Source: Gemmatimonadales bacterium (GTDB taxonomy: Bacteria > Gemmatimonadota > Gemmatimonadetes > Palauibacterales > Palauibacteraceae). From it: a DNA stretch of 64,000 bases. The notes beneath the pieces are model-generated. The model made no database searches, had not been told where the DNA came from, and was given only the letters and a program-made list of their open reading frames with translations. Below, in pieces: positions 19,643-28,755 of the stretch. The DNA lies in contig VXQX01000010.1 of NCBI GenBank assembly GCA_009838765.1, positions 25,997 through 89,996 of the forward strand. Direction: 5' to 3'. How positions within the stretch are numbered: position 1 is the stretch's first letter; the number at the start of each line of letters is the position of its first letter. The position numbers and the translations under genes are program-made.

Positions 19643-19663
19643 AGGGCGGCAGGGTGTCGCCCT
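19643..19663 (+). promoter_or_regulatory. Leader hairpin of secreted-peptide cassette 2
   Basis: Perfect 6-base stem AGGGCG / CGCCCT with a 9-base loop, 23 bases before the ATG at 19687. It matches the element at 17894-17916 in stem sequence, loop length and distance to an identical CAGGGGAGGTGG RBS region. Confidence 0.55.
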
Positions 19664-19686
19664 CGCTGACCGATCAGGGGAGGTGG

Positions 19687-19977
19687 ATGATGATGAGGAC
19701 GAGGAGAAATCGCGGAGGAGCGTGGCTGCTCGGGGTGGCATGGCTTCTTGCGGGAGCCCTGGCGCTTTCGCTGGCCCAACCGTCCGAAGCCGCGGCACAG
19801 GACGAGTGTGCGGAGTGGGTGTCCGGAGGTCCGGACAATCTCGCAATCGGGCGCCTGGTAGGCTCTCAGGAGGTGACGTTCTACGTGCGTTTGTTCATCT
19901 GGAGGATTCCCGTGAACATGACCGTCGGGTGGTACCACCTGGATAACGGCGGCCTCGCCGGCCTCCCGTGTCCATGA
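19687..19977 (+). CDS. Small secreted Cys-containing protein (paralogue B)
   Basis: 96 residues from the first of three consecutive ATGs (19687, 19690, 19693), after GGGGAGGTGG. The signal peptide has the same basic start (MMMRTRRNR) and the same LAQPSEAAAQ end as paralogue A. The mature protein starts DECAEWVSGGPDN and ends NGGLAGLPCP, again two Cys, near each end. The middle (EVTFYVRLFIWRIPVNMTVG) differs and is more hydrophobic. A strong hairpin follows at 20043-20077. Function unknown. Conserved flanks plus a diverged core fit a precursor-like or effector family. Confidence 0.7.
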   Translation: MMMRTRRNRGGAWLLGVAWLLAGALALSLAQPSEAAAQDECAEWVSGGPDNLAIGRLVGSQEVTFYVRLFIWRIPVNMTVGWYHLDNGGLAGLPCP

Positions 19978-20042
19978 GCCGCGCGCAAGGCGTGACCGGT
20001 TCGAAGCTCCGTCCGCGGGGGTTGGGTCTTCGCCGAGAGCCG

Positions 20043-20077
20043 TCCCCGGCCACCGAGTTCCGCTCGGTGGCCGGGGA
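20043..20077 (+). terminator. 15-base perfect hairpin after paralogue B
   Basis: TCCCCGGCCACCGAG (20043-20057) pairs fully with CTCGGTGGCCGGGGA (20063-20077) around a 5-base loop. Very stable, 66 bases after the stop. No clear U-tract follows (ATGGTTGATGTT), so termination may be Rho-assisted or the hairpin may stabilise the 3' end. Confidence 0.6.
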
Positions 20078-20148
20078 TGGTTGATGTTCAGGACGCTGCG
20101 GGATCGCGGGACTTGAAACCGCGCCGATCCAGCCCGTAGCCTGGGACC

Positions 20149-21636
20149 ATGACCGACCCGGCGGTGATCGCGATCGACCAGGGAACGACCTCCACGCGCG
20201 CCATCGCGTTCGATCGCGCGGCGGTGGCGCTGGCCACGGCGCAGCGCGAGCTGCCTCAGAGCTATCCGATGCCGGGCCGGGTGGAGCATGATGCCGAGCG
20301 AATTCGGGACGATGCGATCCGGGCGGCGCGGGAGGTCATCGAGGCCGCCGAGACGCTCGGGGCCCATGTGGCGGCGATCGGCATCACGAACCAGCGCGAG
20401 ACGACCGTGGTCTGGGAACGCGCGAGCGGCAGGCCGATTCACCCGGCGATCGTGTGGCAGGACCGGCGGACGGCGAAGGAGTGCGCCCGGCTTCGCGGGG
20501 CGGGACACGAGGGGCCGATCGAGCGCCGCACCGGTTTGCGGCTCGACCCGTACTTTTCCGGAACGAAGCTCGCGTGGATCCTCGACCATGTGTCTGGAGC
20601 GCGCGAGGCGGCGGGTAAGGGCGACCTCGCCTTCGGGACGATCGACACCTGGCTGCTCTGGTGTCTGACCGGAGGACGCGTGCACGCGACGGATGCGTCG
20701 AACGCGTCGCGGACCCTCCTCTACGACATCGATGAGGGCCGGTGGCACCCGGAACTGCTCGAAATTCTGCGCGTGCCCGCCTCCCTGTTGCCCGAGGTTC
20801 GCGATTCCGCCGGCGACTTCGGGGAAACGTCCGCCGGGCTCTTCGGCCGTGCGATCCCGGTGCGGGGCGTGGCCGGCGACCAGCAGGCGGCGACCTTCGG
20901 GCAGGCGGCGTTCGAGCCGGGCGGGATGAAGTTCACCTACGGTACGGGCGCGTTTGCGCTGCTGAACACCGGCGCGGAGCGACTCGCATCCCGGCAAGGC
21001 CTGCTCACGACGGTGGCCTGGCAACTGGGCGGAGAACGCACGTACGCGCTCGAGGGCAGCATCTTCGTCGCGGGCGCCTCGGTTCAGTGGCTGCGCGATG
21101 GGCTGGGCATCATCTCCGATGCCGCCGAGACGGAGGCTCTGGCCCGTTCCGTGGATTCGACGGGCGGGGTCGTGCTGGTTCCCGCCTTCGTCGGGCTGGG
21201 CGGCATCCACTGGGATCCGGACGCCCGTGCCGCCCTGCTGGGAATGACGCGCGACACAGGTCGAGCCGAGATCGCCCGGGCGGCGCTGGAGGCGGTCGCC
21301 TACCAGTCACGCGAACTGATCGACGCGATGCAGGGGGACGGCGCGCCGCGCCCCGGCACGTTGCGCGTGGACGGCGGGTTCACGCGCAACGACTGGGCGA
21401 TGCAGTTTCTCGCCGACATCCTCGACCTCGAGATCGGGCGCCCCGTCGTGACCGAGACCACCGCGCTGGGGGCGGCGATGCTGGCGGGCCTCGGCGCCGG
21501 CGTGTTCGCCGATCTGCGGGAAGTCGCGGCACTGTGGCGACATGACCGCGCGTGGCGGCCCGCCATGGACGCGCAGGAGCGCGAAACACTCTATTGCGGG
21601 TGGCGGCGGGCGGTCGCCCGCGTGCTCACGAACTGA
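20149..21636 (+). CDS. glpK: Glycerol kinase
   Basis: 495 residues, full family length. FGGY kinase with the N-terminal phosphate-binding [53 protein letters not shown], and [19 protein letters not shown] (typical GlpK glycerol-site region). The C-terminal ATPase half has [34 protein letters not shown] and [20 protein letters not shown]. It phosphorylates glycerol to glycerol-3-phosphate for lipid synthesis or catabolism. No glpF or glpD nearby. Confidence 0.95.
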   Translation: MTDPAVIAIDQGTTSTRAIAFDRAAVALATAQRELPQSYPMPGRVEHDAERIRDDAIRAAREVIEAAETLGAHVAAIGITNQRETTVVWERASGRPIHPAIVWQDRRTAKECARLRGAGHEGPIERRTGLRLDPYFSGTKLAWILDHVSGAREAAGKGDLAFGTIDTWLLWCLTGGRVHATDASNASRTLLYDIDEGRWHPELLEILRVPASLLPEVRDSAGDFGETSAGLFGRAIPVRGVAGDQQAATFGQAAFEPGGMKFTYGTGAFALLNTGAERLASRQGLLTTVAWQLGGERTYALEGSIFVAGASVQWLRDGLGIISDAAETEALARSVDSTGGVVLVPAFVGLGGIHWDPDARAALLGMTRDTGRAEIARAALEAVAYQSRELIDAMQGDGAPRPGTLRVDGGFTRNDWAMQFLADILDLEIGRPVVTETTALGAAMLAGLGAGVFADLREVAALWRHDRAWRPAMDAQERETLYCGWRRAVARVLTN

Positions 21637-21677
21637 TATTCTGCCCGACACCACCCCCTGTAGCGCACGGGTAGCCC

Positions 21678-22661
21678 ATGGAGACGACCAGGAGGCCGAC
21701 CGTCCCCGCGGCCGAGGAGATTCTCGGCGGGTATTTTCCCGTCCTCGACCACGGATTCGTCGCGCTCGTCGACTACATGGGCTCAGACGCCGATGTGGAG
21801 GCAGCGGCTCGCGTCAGCTACGGGGCCGGCACGCGCCGCGTGAGCCAGACGCGCGGCCTCGTGCGGTATCTGCGGCGCCACGCCCACACGACGCCGAGCG
21901 AGATGGTCGAGTTCAAGTTCCACTGCTCCATGCCGATGTTCGTGGCGCGACAGTGGATCCGGCACCGCACGGCTTCCGTCAACGAACTCAGCGCCCGCTA
22001 CAGCCTCCTGCCGCTGCTGTTCTACCGGCCGAACCACGAGCAGTTCGCCTATCAGAGTCGCCTGAACAACCAGGGCCGGGAGACGGATCCCGCCCCGGAC
22101 GACCTCTACCGCAACGCGATCGACCGCTGGGATCAGCTGCGCGCGGAAGCGGCCGATTCCTACGGCTGGCTGCTGTCCGAGGATGTCGCCCGGGAACTCG
22201 CGCGGATCGACCTTCCCCTCTCCACCTATACGCAGTGGTACTGGAAGATCGACCTGCACAACCTCCTCCACTTCCTGCGGCTGCGGGTGGACTCGCACGC
22301 TCAGTGGGAAATCCAGGAGTATGGCCGGGTGATGGCCGGGATGCTCCAGCGGGTCGCCCCGCTCAGCTACGAGGCCTGGGTCGACTACGAGGTGCTGGGG
22401 GCGCGGCTGAGCGCGGGGGAACTCGAGGTGCTGCGAAGCCTGCTGCGGGTGGACGCCGAGTCGGAATCGATCTGCGCCGAAGGGATCGCGACGAAGGAGG
22501 ATCTCGGGGCGGCCGGTCTGGCGCCCCGAGAGATCCGGGAACTGCTGAACAAGCTGTCTCCGGTGGAACGGCCGGACTTCACGCTCGATCTCTCGCAGAT
22601 GAAGAGCGCGGAGGAGATGTCCGGAAAGATGGCGGAGGCGGTGCCGGCACCCACGGCGTAG
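21678..22661 (+). CDS. thyX: FAD-dependent thymidylate synthase ThyX
   Basis: 327 residues. The ThyX signature RHRTASVNELSARYS (residues about 96-110) is intact, with upstream FKFHCSMPMFVARQWI and downstream YTQWYWKIDLHNLLHFLRLR (FAD/dUMP contacts). ThyX methylates dUMP using methylene-tetrahydrofolate and reduced FAD, and replaces ThyA in many bacteria. The C-terminal 100 residues (from YEAWVDYEVLGARLS) extend beyond the minimal enzyme, giving a protein longer than the usual 220-250. It follows glpK by 41 bases. Confidence 0.95.
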   Translation: METTRRPTVPAAEEILGGYFPVLDHGFVALVDYMGSDADVEAAARVSYGAGTRRVSQTRGLVRYLRRHAHTTPSEMVEFKFHCSMPMFVARQWIRHRTASVNELSARYSLLPLLFYRPNHEQFAYQSRLNNQGRETDPAPDDLYRNAIDRWDQLRAEAADSYGWLLSEDVARELARIDLPLSTYTQWYWKIDLHNLLHFLRLRVDSHAQWEIQEYGRVMAGMLQRVAPLSYEAWVDYEVLGARLSAGELEVLRSLLRVDAESESICAEGIATKEDLGAAGLAPREIRELLNKLSPVERPDFTLDLSQMKSAEEMSGKMAEAVPAPTA

Positions 22662-22710
22662 CGGGCGACCCGCGGCGTCGATCCGTCCCTTCCCGTTACT
22701 GCACCCCTCA

Positions 22711-24444
22711 CTACACCCCGCGCGGCGCCCGTCCCGGAAGGGTGCGCGCGGCGAACCACACGAGCGACCCCAGCCACAGCGCGTAGAGCACGATGCGGAT
22801 CGGGTGGAGCGCCAGGGACTCCTGGAACTGCGGCGCCACTCCGGTGACGAGCATCGTGGTTCGCGAGAGCTGTTCGGCCGTGAACCATCCCCACAGCACC
22901 GCAGCCCAGAGCAGACTCCACCGCTTCCAGGTCGGAGGCCCCAGCTCGGCCGGCAGCCGGCGCACGTTCATGTAGCCGATGACGAGCGTGAACAGGAACA
23001 TGCTGGACATCGTGAACGGGCCGGCGATGAGGAGCAGGAAATCGGGCTGAAGCACATCCAGCGCCTCCCCGCCGATCCACGACGCGGTGATGATCCCCAT
23101 CGCCGCCAGCACGAAGATCGTGAGAAACACCAGAAACGTGCGTTTCTGCGTGAAGAAGCGGGTCCGGTATCCGAAACGTTCGAAGAAGATGCAGCCCGTG
23201 ATGCGAGTGACGGTGTCGAGGATCGCAAGCTGGGTCGAAAAGATGACGAACGATCCCCCGAGCAGGAACGCGACGCGCAGCCATAGCCCGCCGACACGTT
23301 CGATCGCCTCGCCCTGCAGCGTCACCATGGCAGTCAGATCGCCCGCGATCTCCGGGCTGTCCGTCCCAAGCGTCGCCGCGACGAGCATGCACGTGATGAC
23401 GACGCTCAGGAGAGTCAGGACAACGAAGGTGACGAGCAGCTCCTGGTGGACAACCCGCATCCATCCCCGGAAACGCCCGAGCTGGGTCGGGTCGTTCGTG
23501 TCGAAGACGAACCCCGTCGTGCTGATGTCCTCATTGCGTCCGCGGATGCCGGCGATCCGCCCCTGGAACCGCGCCATCCCGAAGCCCTTGTCGCGCAGCC
23601 ACAGCGACTGTGCGAGGAGCAGCGTACCCCCGGTGCCGGCATACGCGACCGCGAGGATCAGCGTCGGAAACTGATCCCCGGTGAACAGTTCGGCCGGGGC
23701 GCTCCCGAACGAGACGGCGCCGATCGCCAGTTCGAGGAGATGGGACGGAACGAGACCGACCACGAGAAGCGTAATCGCGAGAAGAGGGAAGAACCCGGCC
23801 ACCAGCGCGATCTCGCAGCGCTCCAGGACATTGTAGACGATCCGGGAGACCGCGAGCCCGAACCAGATGCAGGCGAGCATGAGCAGCGCCATCGGTTGCC
23901 ACTGGATCTGCGGCCCTCCGACGAGGACCACGATCTGACCCACCAATTCGGCGGACTGAGACGCCCACCCGGGCCAAAAGAAGCTGGCCAGCGTCGCGAC
24001 CAGGAAGAGCCAGGGCCAGAACCCCAGCCGGTCGAGCCGCGCCATGCCGGCGAATGTCGACTCGCCGGTGGCGATGGTCCAGCGTTCGATCTCGCCGATG
24101 ACGACGAACTGGGTCACGACGCCGATCCAGAACAGCCACCAGATCGAGAACCCGTTGGCCGCCACGAGGTTGGGCCAGAGGAGGAACTCGCCGCTTCCCA
24201 GACCCATGCCGAGCGCGATGACCGACGGACCGATGATGTGCCTGAGGCGCGGTACCCGCGACATGCGGCGGACGAACTTGAACGGTCGGCCGTGACCGCG
24301 GTCGGGGAACGCCTCGGTGTCGGGCGCGTCGGGGAGGGCGGTCTCGTCGAGCGGTTGGTACACGCCCCCGCGGTACTGCCGCCCCTCCTCGGTGCTTGAG
24401 GAGATCGAGTCCGGCGCCGTCGGGCCGGATCCTTGCTCGCTCAA
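22711..24444 (-). CDS. Divergent Nramp-type transporter
   Basis: 577 residues from TTG 24444, which overlaps the upstream stop (TTGA). A hydrophilic head of about 75 residues precedes about eleven membrane segments. The first helix reads IIGPSVIALGMGLGSGEFLL, where classical Nramp proteins have the metal-binding DPGN. Later helices (GTGGTLLLAQSLWLRDKG, LGGSFVIFSTQLAILDTVTR) follow the Nramp outline without its MPH motif. Family placement is good but the transported ion is open; Mn/Fe transport should not be assumed. It is coupled to the lipoprotein gene upstream. Confidence 0.75.
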   Translation of the reverse strand: MSEQGSGPTAPDSISSSTEEGRQYRGGVYQPLDETALPDAPDTEAFPDRGHGRPFKFVRRMSRVPRLRHIIGPSVIALGMGLGSGEFLLWPNLVAANGFSIWWLFWIGVVTQFVVIGEIERWTIATGESTFAGMARLDRLGFWPWLFLVATLASFFWPGWASQSAELVGQIVVLVGGPQIQWQPMALLMLACIWFGLAVSRIVYNVLERCEIALVAGFFPLLAITLLVVGLVPSHLLELAIGAVSFGSAPAELFTGDQFPTLILAVAYAGTGGTLLLAQSLWLRDKGFGMARFQGRIAGIRGRNEDISTTGFVFDTNDPTQLGRFRGWMRVVHQELLVTFVVLTLLSVVITCMLVAATLGTDSPEIAGDLTAMVTLQGEAIERVGGLWLRVAFLLGGSFVIFSTQLAILDTVTRITGCIFFERFGYRTRFFTQKRTFLVFLTIFVLAAMGIITASWIGGEALDVLQPDFLLLIAGPFTMSSMFLFTLVIGYMNVRRLPAELGPPTWKRWSLLWAAVLWGWFTAEQLSRTTMLVTGVAPQFQESLALHPIRIVLYALWLGSLVWFAARTLPGRAPRGV

Positions 24445-25271
24445 GGCGTCGGAGGATCGAAGCGTCCGTCGGGCACCGTCTCACCCGCGGCCACATCCTC
24501 GAAGTAGATGAAACGGCTGCCCCCATCCCGGAGCCGCGTCATCGCAAACTGGATGTCGCCGACCGGTTGCCAGTCGGCCCACCAGATGACCTCTCCGGGA
24601 GCTTCCGCACGCCCCAGGTGGTACTGCCAGGCCATCATGCGTCCCGACTCGTCGAGGAAGCCCCAGTACTGGTCTTCGGTCGTACCCAGCCCCTCGTCGA
24701 AGCTGAGGTGGATGACCTCGTACGTCCTGCCATCGGAGAGCGTACGCGTCCCCTCGTAGGCGACGTGCACGCCCGGGTCGTCCCACTTGAACGGCATGAT
24801 CGCCCAGTACGTATCGTTGATGAAAGCGCCGTAGCCGCGCCGGAGCGCAGAGTCCCGCGCCGCGCCGGCCAGTTCCTCGCCCCCGACCCATGCGCGTCCG
24901 GCCGGAACCTTCTCGAGTTCGGGGTGCGGCTCTACTTCGTTCACGTTGAAGAGCAGCAGGTGGGGCGTTCCGTCCACTGCAAAGGCGACGCGATACCGTC
25001 CGTCGTACCGGTCCCACGAATGTTCGCGGTTCGCCACGATCTCGCCGTCGCGTTCCACGATCCAGCGGAACGACAGGTATCGCGTTCGGTCCCATGCCTC
25101 GCGTCCACCGAGACTCTCGGCCAGACGCGCGACGTGCATGGCCGCGGTGTCGTTCGGCGCCGCGGCGGCCGCCGCGGTCCCGCCGCCGTCTTCCGGCGTC
25201 CCGCCGCCGCACGCGACGAACGTGGACGCCGCCAACGTCGACACCGCCAACATCGCACAGAGTCTTTGCAT
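24441..25271 (-). CDS. Hypothetical lipoprotein
   Basis: 276 residues from ATG 25271, preferred over an ATG 21 bases earlier because AGGAG lies seven bases upstream. Lipoprotein signal MQRLCAMLAVSTLAAS with lipobox FVAC. A short Gly/Ala linker is followed by a globular beta-rich domain: HVARLAESLGGREAWDRTRY, SWDRYDGRYRVAFAV, and KWDDPGVHVAYEGTRTLSDG. The pattern resembles LolA/outer-membrane lipoprotein-sorting folds but I cannot assign a family. It overlaps the Nramp-type start by four bases, so the two are co-expressed. Confidence 0.65.
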   Translation of the reverse strand: MQRLCAMLAVSTLAASTFVACGGGTPEDGGGTAAAAAAPNDTAAMHVARLAESLGGREAWDRTRYLSFRWIVERDGEIVANREHSWDRYDGRYRVAFAVDGTPHLLLFNVNEVEPHPELEKVPAGRAWVGGEELAGAARDSALRRGYGAFINDTYWAIMPFKWDDPGVHVAYEGTRTLSDGRTYEVIHLSFDEGLGTTEDQYWGFLDESGRMMAWQYHLGRAEAPGEVIWWADWQPVGDIQFAMTRLRDGGSRFIYFEDVAAGETVPDGRFDPPTP

Positions 25272-25288
25272 GGACTCTCCTATGTTTC

Positions 25289-27817
25289 TCATGCTTCGAA
25301 CTCCAACTCGGCCTGCGGATCCCCGCCGCCCGGGGGCGTTTCCGGGAATGCATGCTCACCGGTCTCCTCGCCGGCAGGAGATCCGGTGCGCGCGCGGCGT
25401 CCCGAGTACATCGGGTGTACCGCCTCCACCGCAACGCCGGCCGGCAGCCGCACGGCGGGGCGCCCGGCGTCGCGGGGCGCCCGGCGGATCACGCTGGCCG
25501 CCGACATCGCCTCCACGGACCCATCGGACAGTTCCCAGGCCACCTCGTCCGCGTCGTGCGCTTCGGTGAACCCCACGAGACCGCCGGTACGCGCCCGCTC
25601 GGGAAGGACGGTGAAACCCTTGCCTGCTCGGCCCTGGACCTTGAATTCGGTGAACGGGATGCGCTTGCCGTACCCGGCGGCGGTAGCCACGAGCAGATCG
25701 GAGTCCGCGCGTGGAGCCGTCGCGGCGACCACCACGTCGCCGGGCGCCAGGTCGATGGCCTTGACGCCGCGGGCCGTGCGCCCCATGGCTCGGATGGCGG
25801 ACTCCGGGAAGCGGATCGCCTGGCCGGATCGCGTCGCGAACAGGAGGTCGCTGCTCCCCTCGGTGACGAACGCGGCCACGGCCTCGTCGCCGCGCGCGAT
25901 CCCGGCTCCGATGATGCCCGCGCTCCGGGCGTTCGCGTACTCCGACAGCGCCGAACGCTTCGCGTGACCCCGTCGCGTGGCCACCACGAGGAACCGGTCA
26001 TCGGCGAACGTCTCGGCCGCGAGCAGCGCGACGATCTCGTCGGCCGGCTCCAGCTCGATGAACTCCTCGAGGTGGCGGCCCCGGGAGCTCCGCGTGCCCC
26101 TCGGCAGCGCCGACACGGGTAGCGCATGCGCGTTGCCGCGGGCCGTGAACGCGAGGAGCGTATGCGTCCCCCGCGCCAGGAACGCGTGGCGCGCGAAGTC
26201 GCCTTCACGGGCGGACAGCACTTCGGCGCCCGCCATCCCCCCGCCGGTTGCGGCAGGCTGCGCCTTCACGTAGCCGCCCCGACTCACGAGCACCAGCTGC
26301 GCCTCGCCGCCGCCCCCCTTCGACAGCCGGAACTCCGCGTCGTCATCGAGGATCTCCGTCCGCCTGGGGTCGTCGTAGCGTCCCGCCAGCTCCCGAATCT
26401 CCTCTCGCAGGAATCCCCGCCGGGCCGCCTCGTCCTCCACCAGGGCGGTCAGGCGCGTGATCTCCTCCCGCAGCGCCCTGAGTTCCTCAGCCAGCTTGTC
26501 CCGTTCCAGGCCCGTCAGCCGCACGAGCCGCATGGCGAGGATCGCGTCCGCCTGCCGCTCCGTGAGGTCGAACGCCGCGAGGAGTGCCTTCTGCGCGGCG
26601 GCCGGCGTCTTCGAGCCGCGGATGATGTCGATGACGCGATCGATTTCGTCGAGCGCCGTCCGCAGTCCTTCGACGACGTGCGCGCGGTCCCCGGCCCGGG
26701 CGAGGTCGTGCGCGGCGCCGCGGCGGATCACGGAGAGGCGATGATCGATCCAGGTGCCGAGGACTCTCCTCAGATCCAGCTCCTCGGGCTTGCCATCTAC
26801 GAGGGCGAGCATGATCACGCCGAATGTGTAGCGGAGCTGCGTTTTCTTGAACAGGGTCGCGAGCACCTTCTTCGGCTTCGCGTCGCGCTTGAGCTCGATC
26901 ACGAGCCGGATCCCGTCGCGGTCGGACTCGTCGCGCAGGTCGGTGATCGCGTCAGCCCGCCCGGCGCGCACGAGCTTCGTGATCTGCTCGATCACGCGCG
27001 TCTTGTTCACCTGATAGGGGAGTTCCGTAACGATCAGCGAGCTCTTCCCGAACCTGCCCTCCTCAATGTGGATCCTGGCGCGCATGTCGAGGCGTCCCCG
27101 ACCGGTCCGGTAGGCGGACTCGATGCCGGACCGGCCCTGGATGTATCCGCCTGTCGGGAAGTCGGGCCCGGGCAGGCGTGCGAGCAGATCTTCGATGTCG
27201 CAATGCGGGTTCGCGACAAGGTGGTCGACCGCGGCGAGGAGTTCCCCGGCGTTATGCGGCGGGATCTTCGTCGCCATGCCGACCGCGATCCCGTCGCTGC
27301 CGTTCAGCAGGAGGTGCGGCAGCCGGCAGGGCAGAACCACCGGCTCGCTGAGGCGCCCGTCGAAGTTGGGTCGCTTGTCGACGGTGTCGCGCTCGATGTC
27401 GGCGAGGAGGTCCATGGCGACCGGCGTCATCCGCACTTCCGTGTACCGGTAGGCGGCGGCGGAATCGCCGTCGATCGACCCGAAGTTGCCCTGGCCGTCG
27501 ATGAGCGGATAGCGCAGCGAGAAGTGCTGGACCATGCGGACGATGGTGTCGTACACCGCCCCATCGCCGTGCGGGTGATACCGGCCCAGGACGTCGCCCA
27601 CGACCGTCGCGCTCTTCTTGTGGGGCCGCGAGGGGCGCATCCCCTCTTCCAGCATTGCGTAAAGGATCCGGCGATGGACCGGCTTCAGGCCGTCGCGGGC
27701 ATCGGGGAGCGCACGCTGCACGATGACGCTCATCGAGTAGTCGATGAACGACTCGCGCATCTCCTGCTCGAGTGCGCGGCGTTCGATGCGTTCGTGCTGC
27801 AGGGTGCCTTGCGTCAC
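25289..27817 (-). CDS. Type IIA topoisomerase subunit A (GyrA/ParC)
   Basis: 842 residues. The breakage-reunion domain has [38 protein letters not shown] and the catalytic Tyr125 in YRYTEVRM. A coiled-coil and tower region extend to about 500. The C-terminal pinwheel repeats include [31 protein letters not shown] and [15 protein letters not shown]. Where GyrA carries QRRGGKG this protein has [10 protein letters not shown], so the GyrA-box needed for DNA wrapping looks lost and ParC (topoisomerase IV) is a fair alternative. The quinolone-site Ser83 equivalent is Gly86; the Asp87 equivalent is kept (D90). It acts with GyrB or an unseen ParE. Confidence 0.9.
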   Translation of the reverse strand: MTQGTLQHERIERRALEQEMRESFIDYSMSVIVQRALPDARDGLKPVHRRILYAMLEEGMRPSRPHKKSATVVGDVLGRYHPHGDGAVYDTIVRMVQHFSLRYPLIDGQGNFGSIDGDSAAAYRYTEVRMTPVAMDLLADIERDTVDKRPNFDGRLSEPVVLPCRLPHLLLNGSDGIAVGMATKIPPHNAGELLAAVDHLVANPHCDIEDLLARLPGPDFPTGGYIQGRSGIESAYRTGRGRLDMRARIHIEEGRFGKSSLIVTELPYQVNKTRVIEQITKLVRAGRADAITDLRDESDRDGIRLVIELKRDAKPKKVLATLFKKTQLRYTFGVIMLALVDGKPEELDLRRVLGTWIDHRLSVIRRGAAHDLARAGDRAHVVEGLRTALDEIDRVIDIIRGSKTPAAAQKALLAAFDLTERQADAILAMRLVRLTGLERDKLAEELRALREEITRLTALVEDEAARRGFLREEIRELAGRYDDPRRTEILDDDAEFRLSKGGGGEAQLVLVSRGGYVKAQPAATGGGMAGAEVLSAREGDFARHAFLARGTHTLLAFTARGNAHALPVSALPRGTRSSRGRHLEEFIELEPADEIVALLAAETFADDRFLVVATRRGHAKRSALSEYANARSAGIIGAGIARGDEAVAAFVTEGSSDLLFATRSGQAIRFPESAIRAMGRTARGVKAIDLAPGDVVVAATAPRADSDLLVATAAGYGKRIPFTEFKVQGRAGKGFTVLPERARTGGLVGFTEAHDADEVAWELSDGSVEAMSAASVIRRAPRDAGRPAVRLPAGVAVEAVHPMYSGRRARTGSPAGEETGEHAFPETPPGGGDPQAELEFEA

Positions 27818-27888
27818 TGCCGTGCCTCCTCTTCCACCTCAACCATCCTCCTCATCGTCAGCCCGCACCGGTCGCGGCCGGGGGAACC

Positions 27889-28284
27889 CTATTCACACAG
27901 CAGGTCGGCCGTTGCGCGCTGAGCTTCGGACGGGGCCGCGGGCATGGCGATCACGAAGCCCCTGCGGTTCGCCGCATCGGGCAGATGGATCAGCATGGCG
28001 CCCATAGGGGAAGGGTCCGGCGCGGGCGCCGCGAGACCTTCCTCGGAAATTGTGAAGAGTCCCCCGGGCTCCAGGCTGCACGCCAGCCAAGCCCCATAGG
28101 AAAGCCATGCCGCCAGCGCCTCGCCGCCCTCCGTCACGCCTTCCACGTTCGATCGGTAGCGCGCGACGGCGAGCTCGTAGGCTCCGCCATCGCGCGTCTT
28201 CAACCGCAGGAGGAGTCGACGGTAAAGGGGCTGTACGTCCTCGATCCCGTGCCCGGCCAGCGCCTGCGCGTAGGTCTCCGTCAT
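27889..28284 (-). CDS. Hypothetical protein, 131 aa
   Basis: Starts MTETYAQALAGHGIEDVQPL at ATG 28284. Soluble, with no signal peptide. It has a helical N-terminus, a strand-rich centre (YELAVARYRSNVEGVTEGG, GAWLACSLEPGGLF) and a C-terminal segment MGAMLIHLPDAANRRGFVIA. I do not recognise the family. It lies between the FmdB-type gene and the topoisomerase gene on the same strand, with gaps of about 70 bases on each side. Confidence 0.6.
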   Translation of the reverse strand: MTETYAQALAGHGIEDVQPLYRRLLLRLKTRDGGAYELAVARYRSNVEGVTEGGEALAAWLSYGAWLACSLEPGGLFTISEEGLAAPAPDPSPMGAMLIHLPDAANRRGFVIAMPAAPSEAQRATADLLCE

Positions 28285-28354
28285 CCCGTCATCTCCATCC
28301 GCCTCGCCCGCCCGTCCGTCTCACGGATCCGCCGCGCTCGCCTGTTCCGGGGCG

Positions 28355-28600
28355 TCAGTCGTTATGGCTCAGTTCGTACTCCCGCTGCGCCCGCGTGCGT
28401 TCGCTCCCCAGCTTCACGTCGCGTTTCTTCGCCGCGGCGAGCGACCGTTCCTTGCGCGCCCCGGAGTGGACGCGCGGAAGGGAGATGAGTCGGTCCAGCT
28501 CCGCGCTCCCGCACGAGGCGCACGCGGGCGTCATGGAACCCCGCACGAGGAGTTCGAACTCGTCTGAACACTCGCGGCACCGGTACTCGTATATCGGCAT
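28355..28600 (-). CDS. FmdB-family zinc-ribbon protein
   Basis: 81 residues. The N-terminus MPIYEYRCRECSDEFELLV is the FmdB hallmark. Cys8/Cys11 and Cys27/Cys30 form the zinc ribbon (CRECS, CASCG). The C-terminal half is charged, Lys/Arg/Glu-rich and probably helical. The family was named for formamidase regulation, but its general function is unproven; RNA or DNA binding is a guess. It is divergent from the sortilin-like gene. Confidence 0.85.
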   Translation of the reverse strand: MPIYEYRCRECSDEFELLVRGSMTPACASCGSAELDRLISLPRVHSGARKERSLAAAKKRDVKLGSERTRAQREYELSHND

Positions 28601-28684
28601 GGACCCTCCTGTCGCGGGGCGCCCCGCAGCATGCTTTTCCGCGATCCCTCGGGCAAGTCGCCGTCCGTTTCGCCGAGTTGAGCT

Positions 28685-28714
28685 TTGACAGACTCCGACC
28701 GTCCGTCGGATAAT
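28685..28714 (+). promoter_or_regulatory. Sigma-70-type promoter for the sortilin-like gene
   Basis: Perfect -35 TTGACA (28685-28690), 18-base spacer, and -10 GATAAT (28709-28714), one mismatch from consensus. The predicted start of transcription is near 28721, giving a leader of about 35 bases to ATG 28756. Confidence 0.7.
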
Positions 28715-28755
28715 GCCGGGTCGTCACCCCCGACCTTACCGAAAGAAAAAACTTT

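Noticed and set aside
20113..20142. TTGAAA ... TAGCCT as a leaderless promoter for glpK
   Set aside because: Spacing of 18 is acceptable, but both hexamers deviate and the implied start would fall on the ATG; too weak to list.
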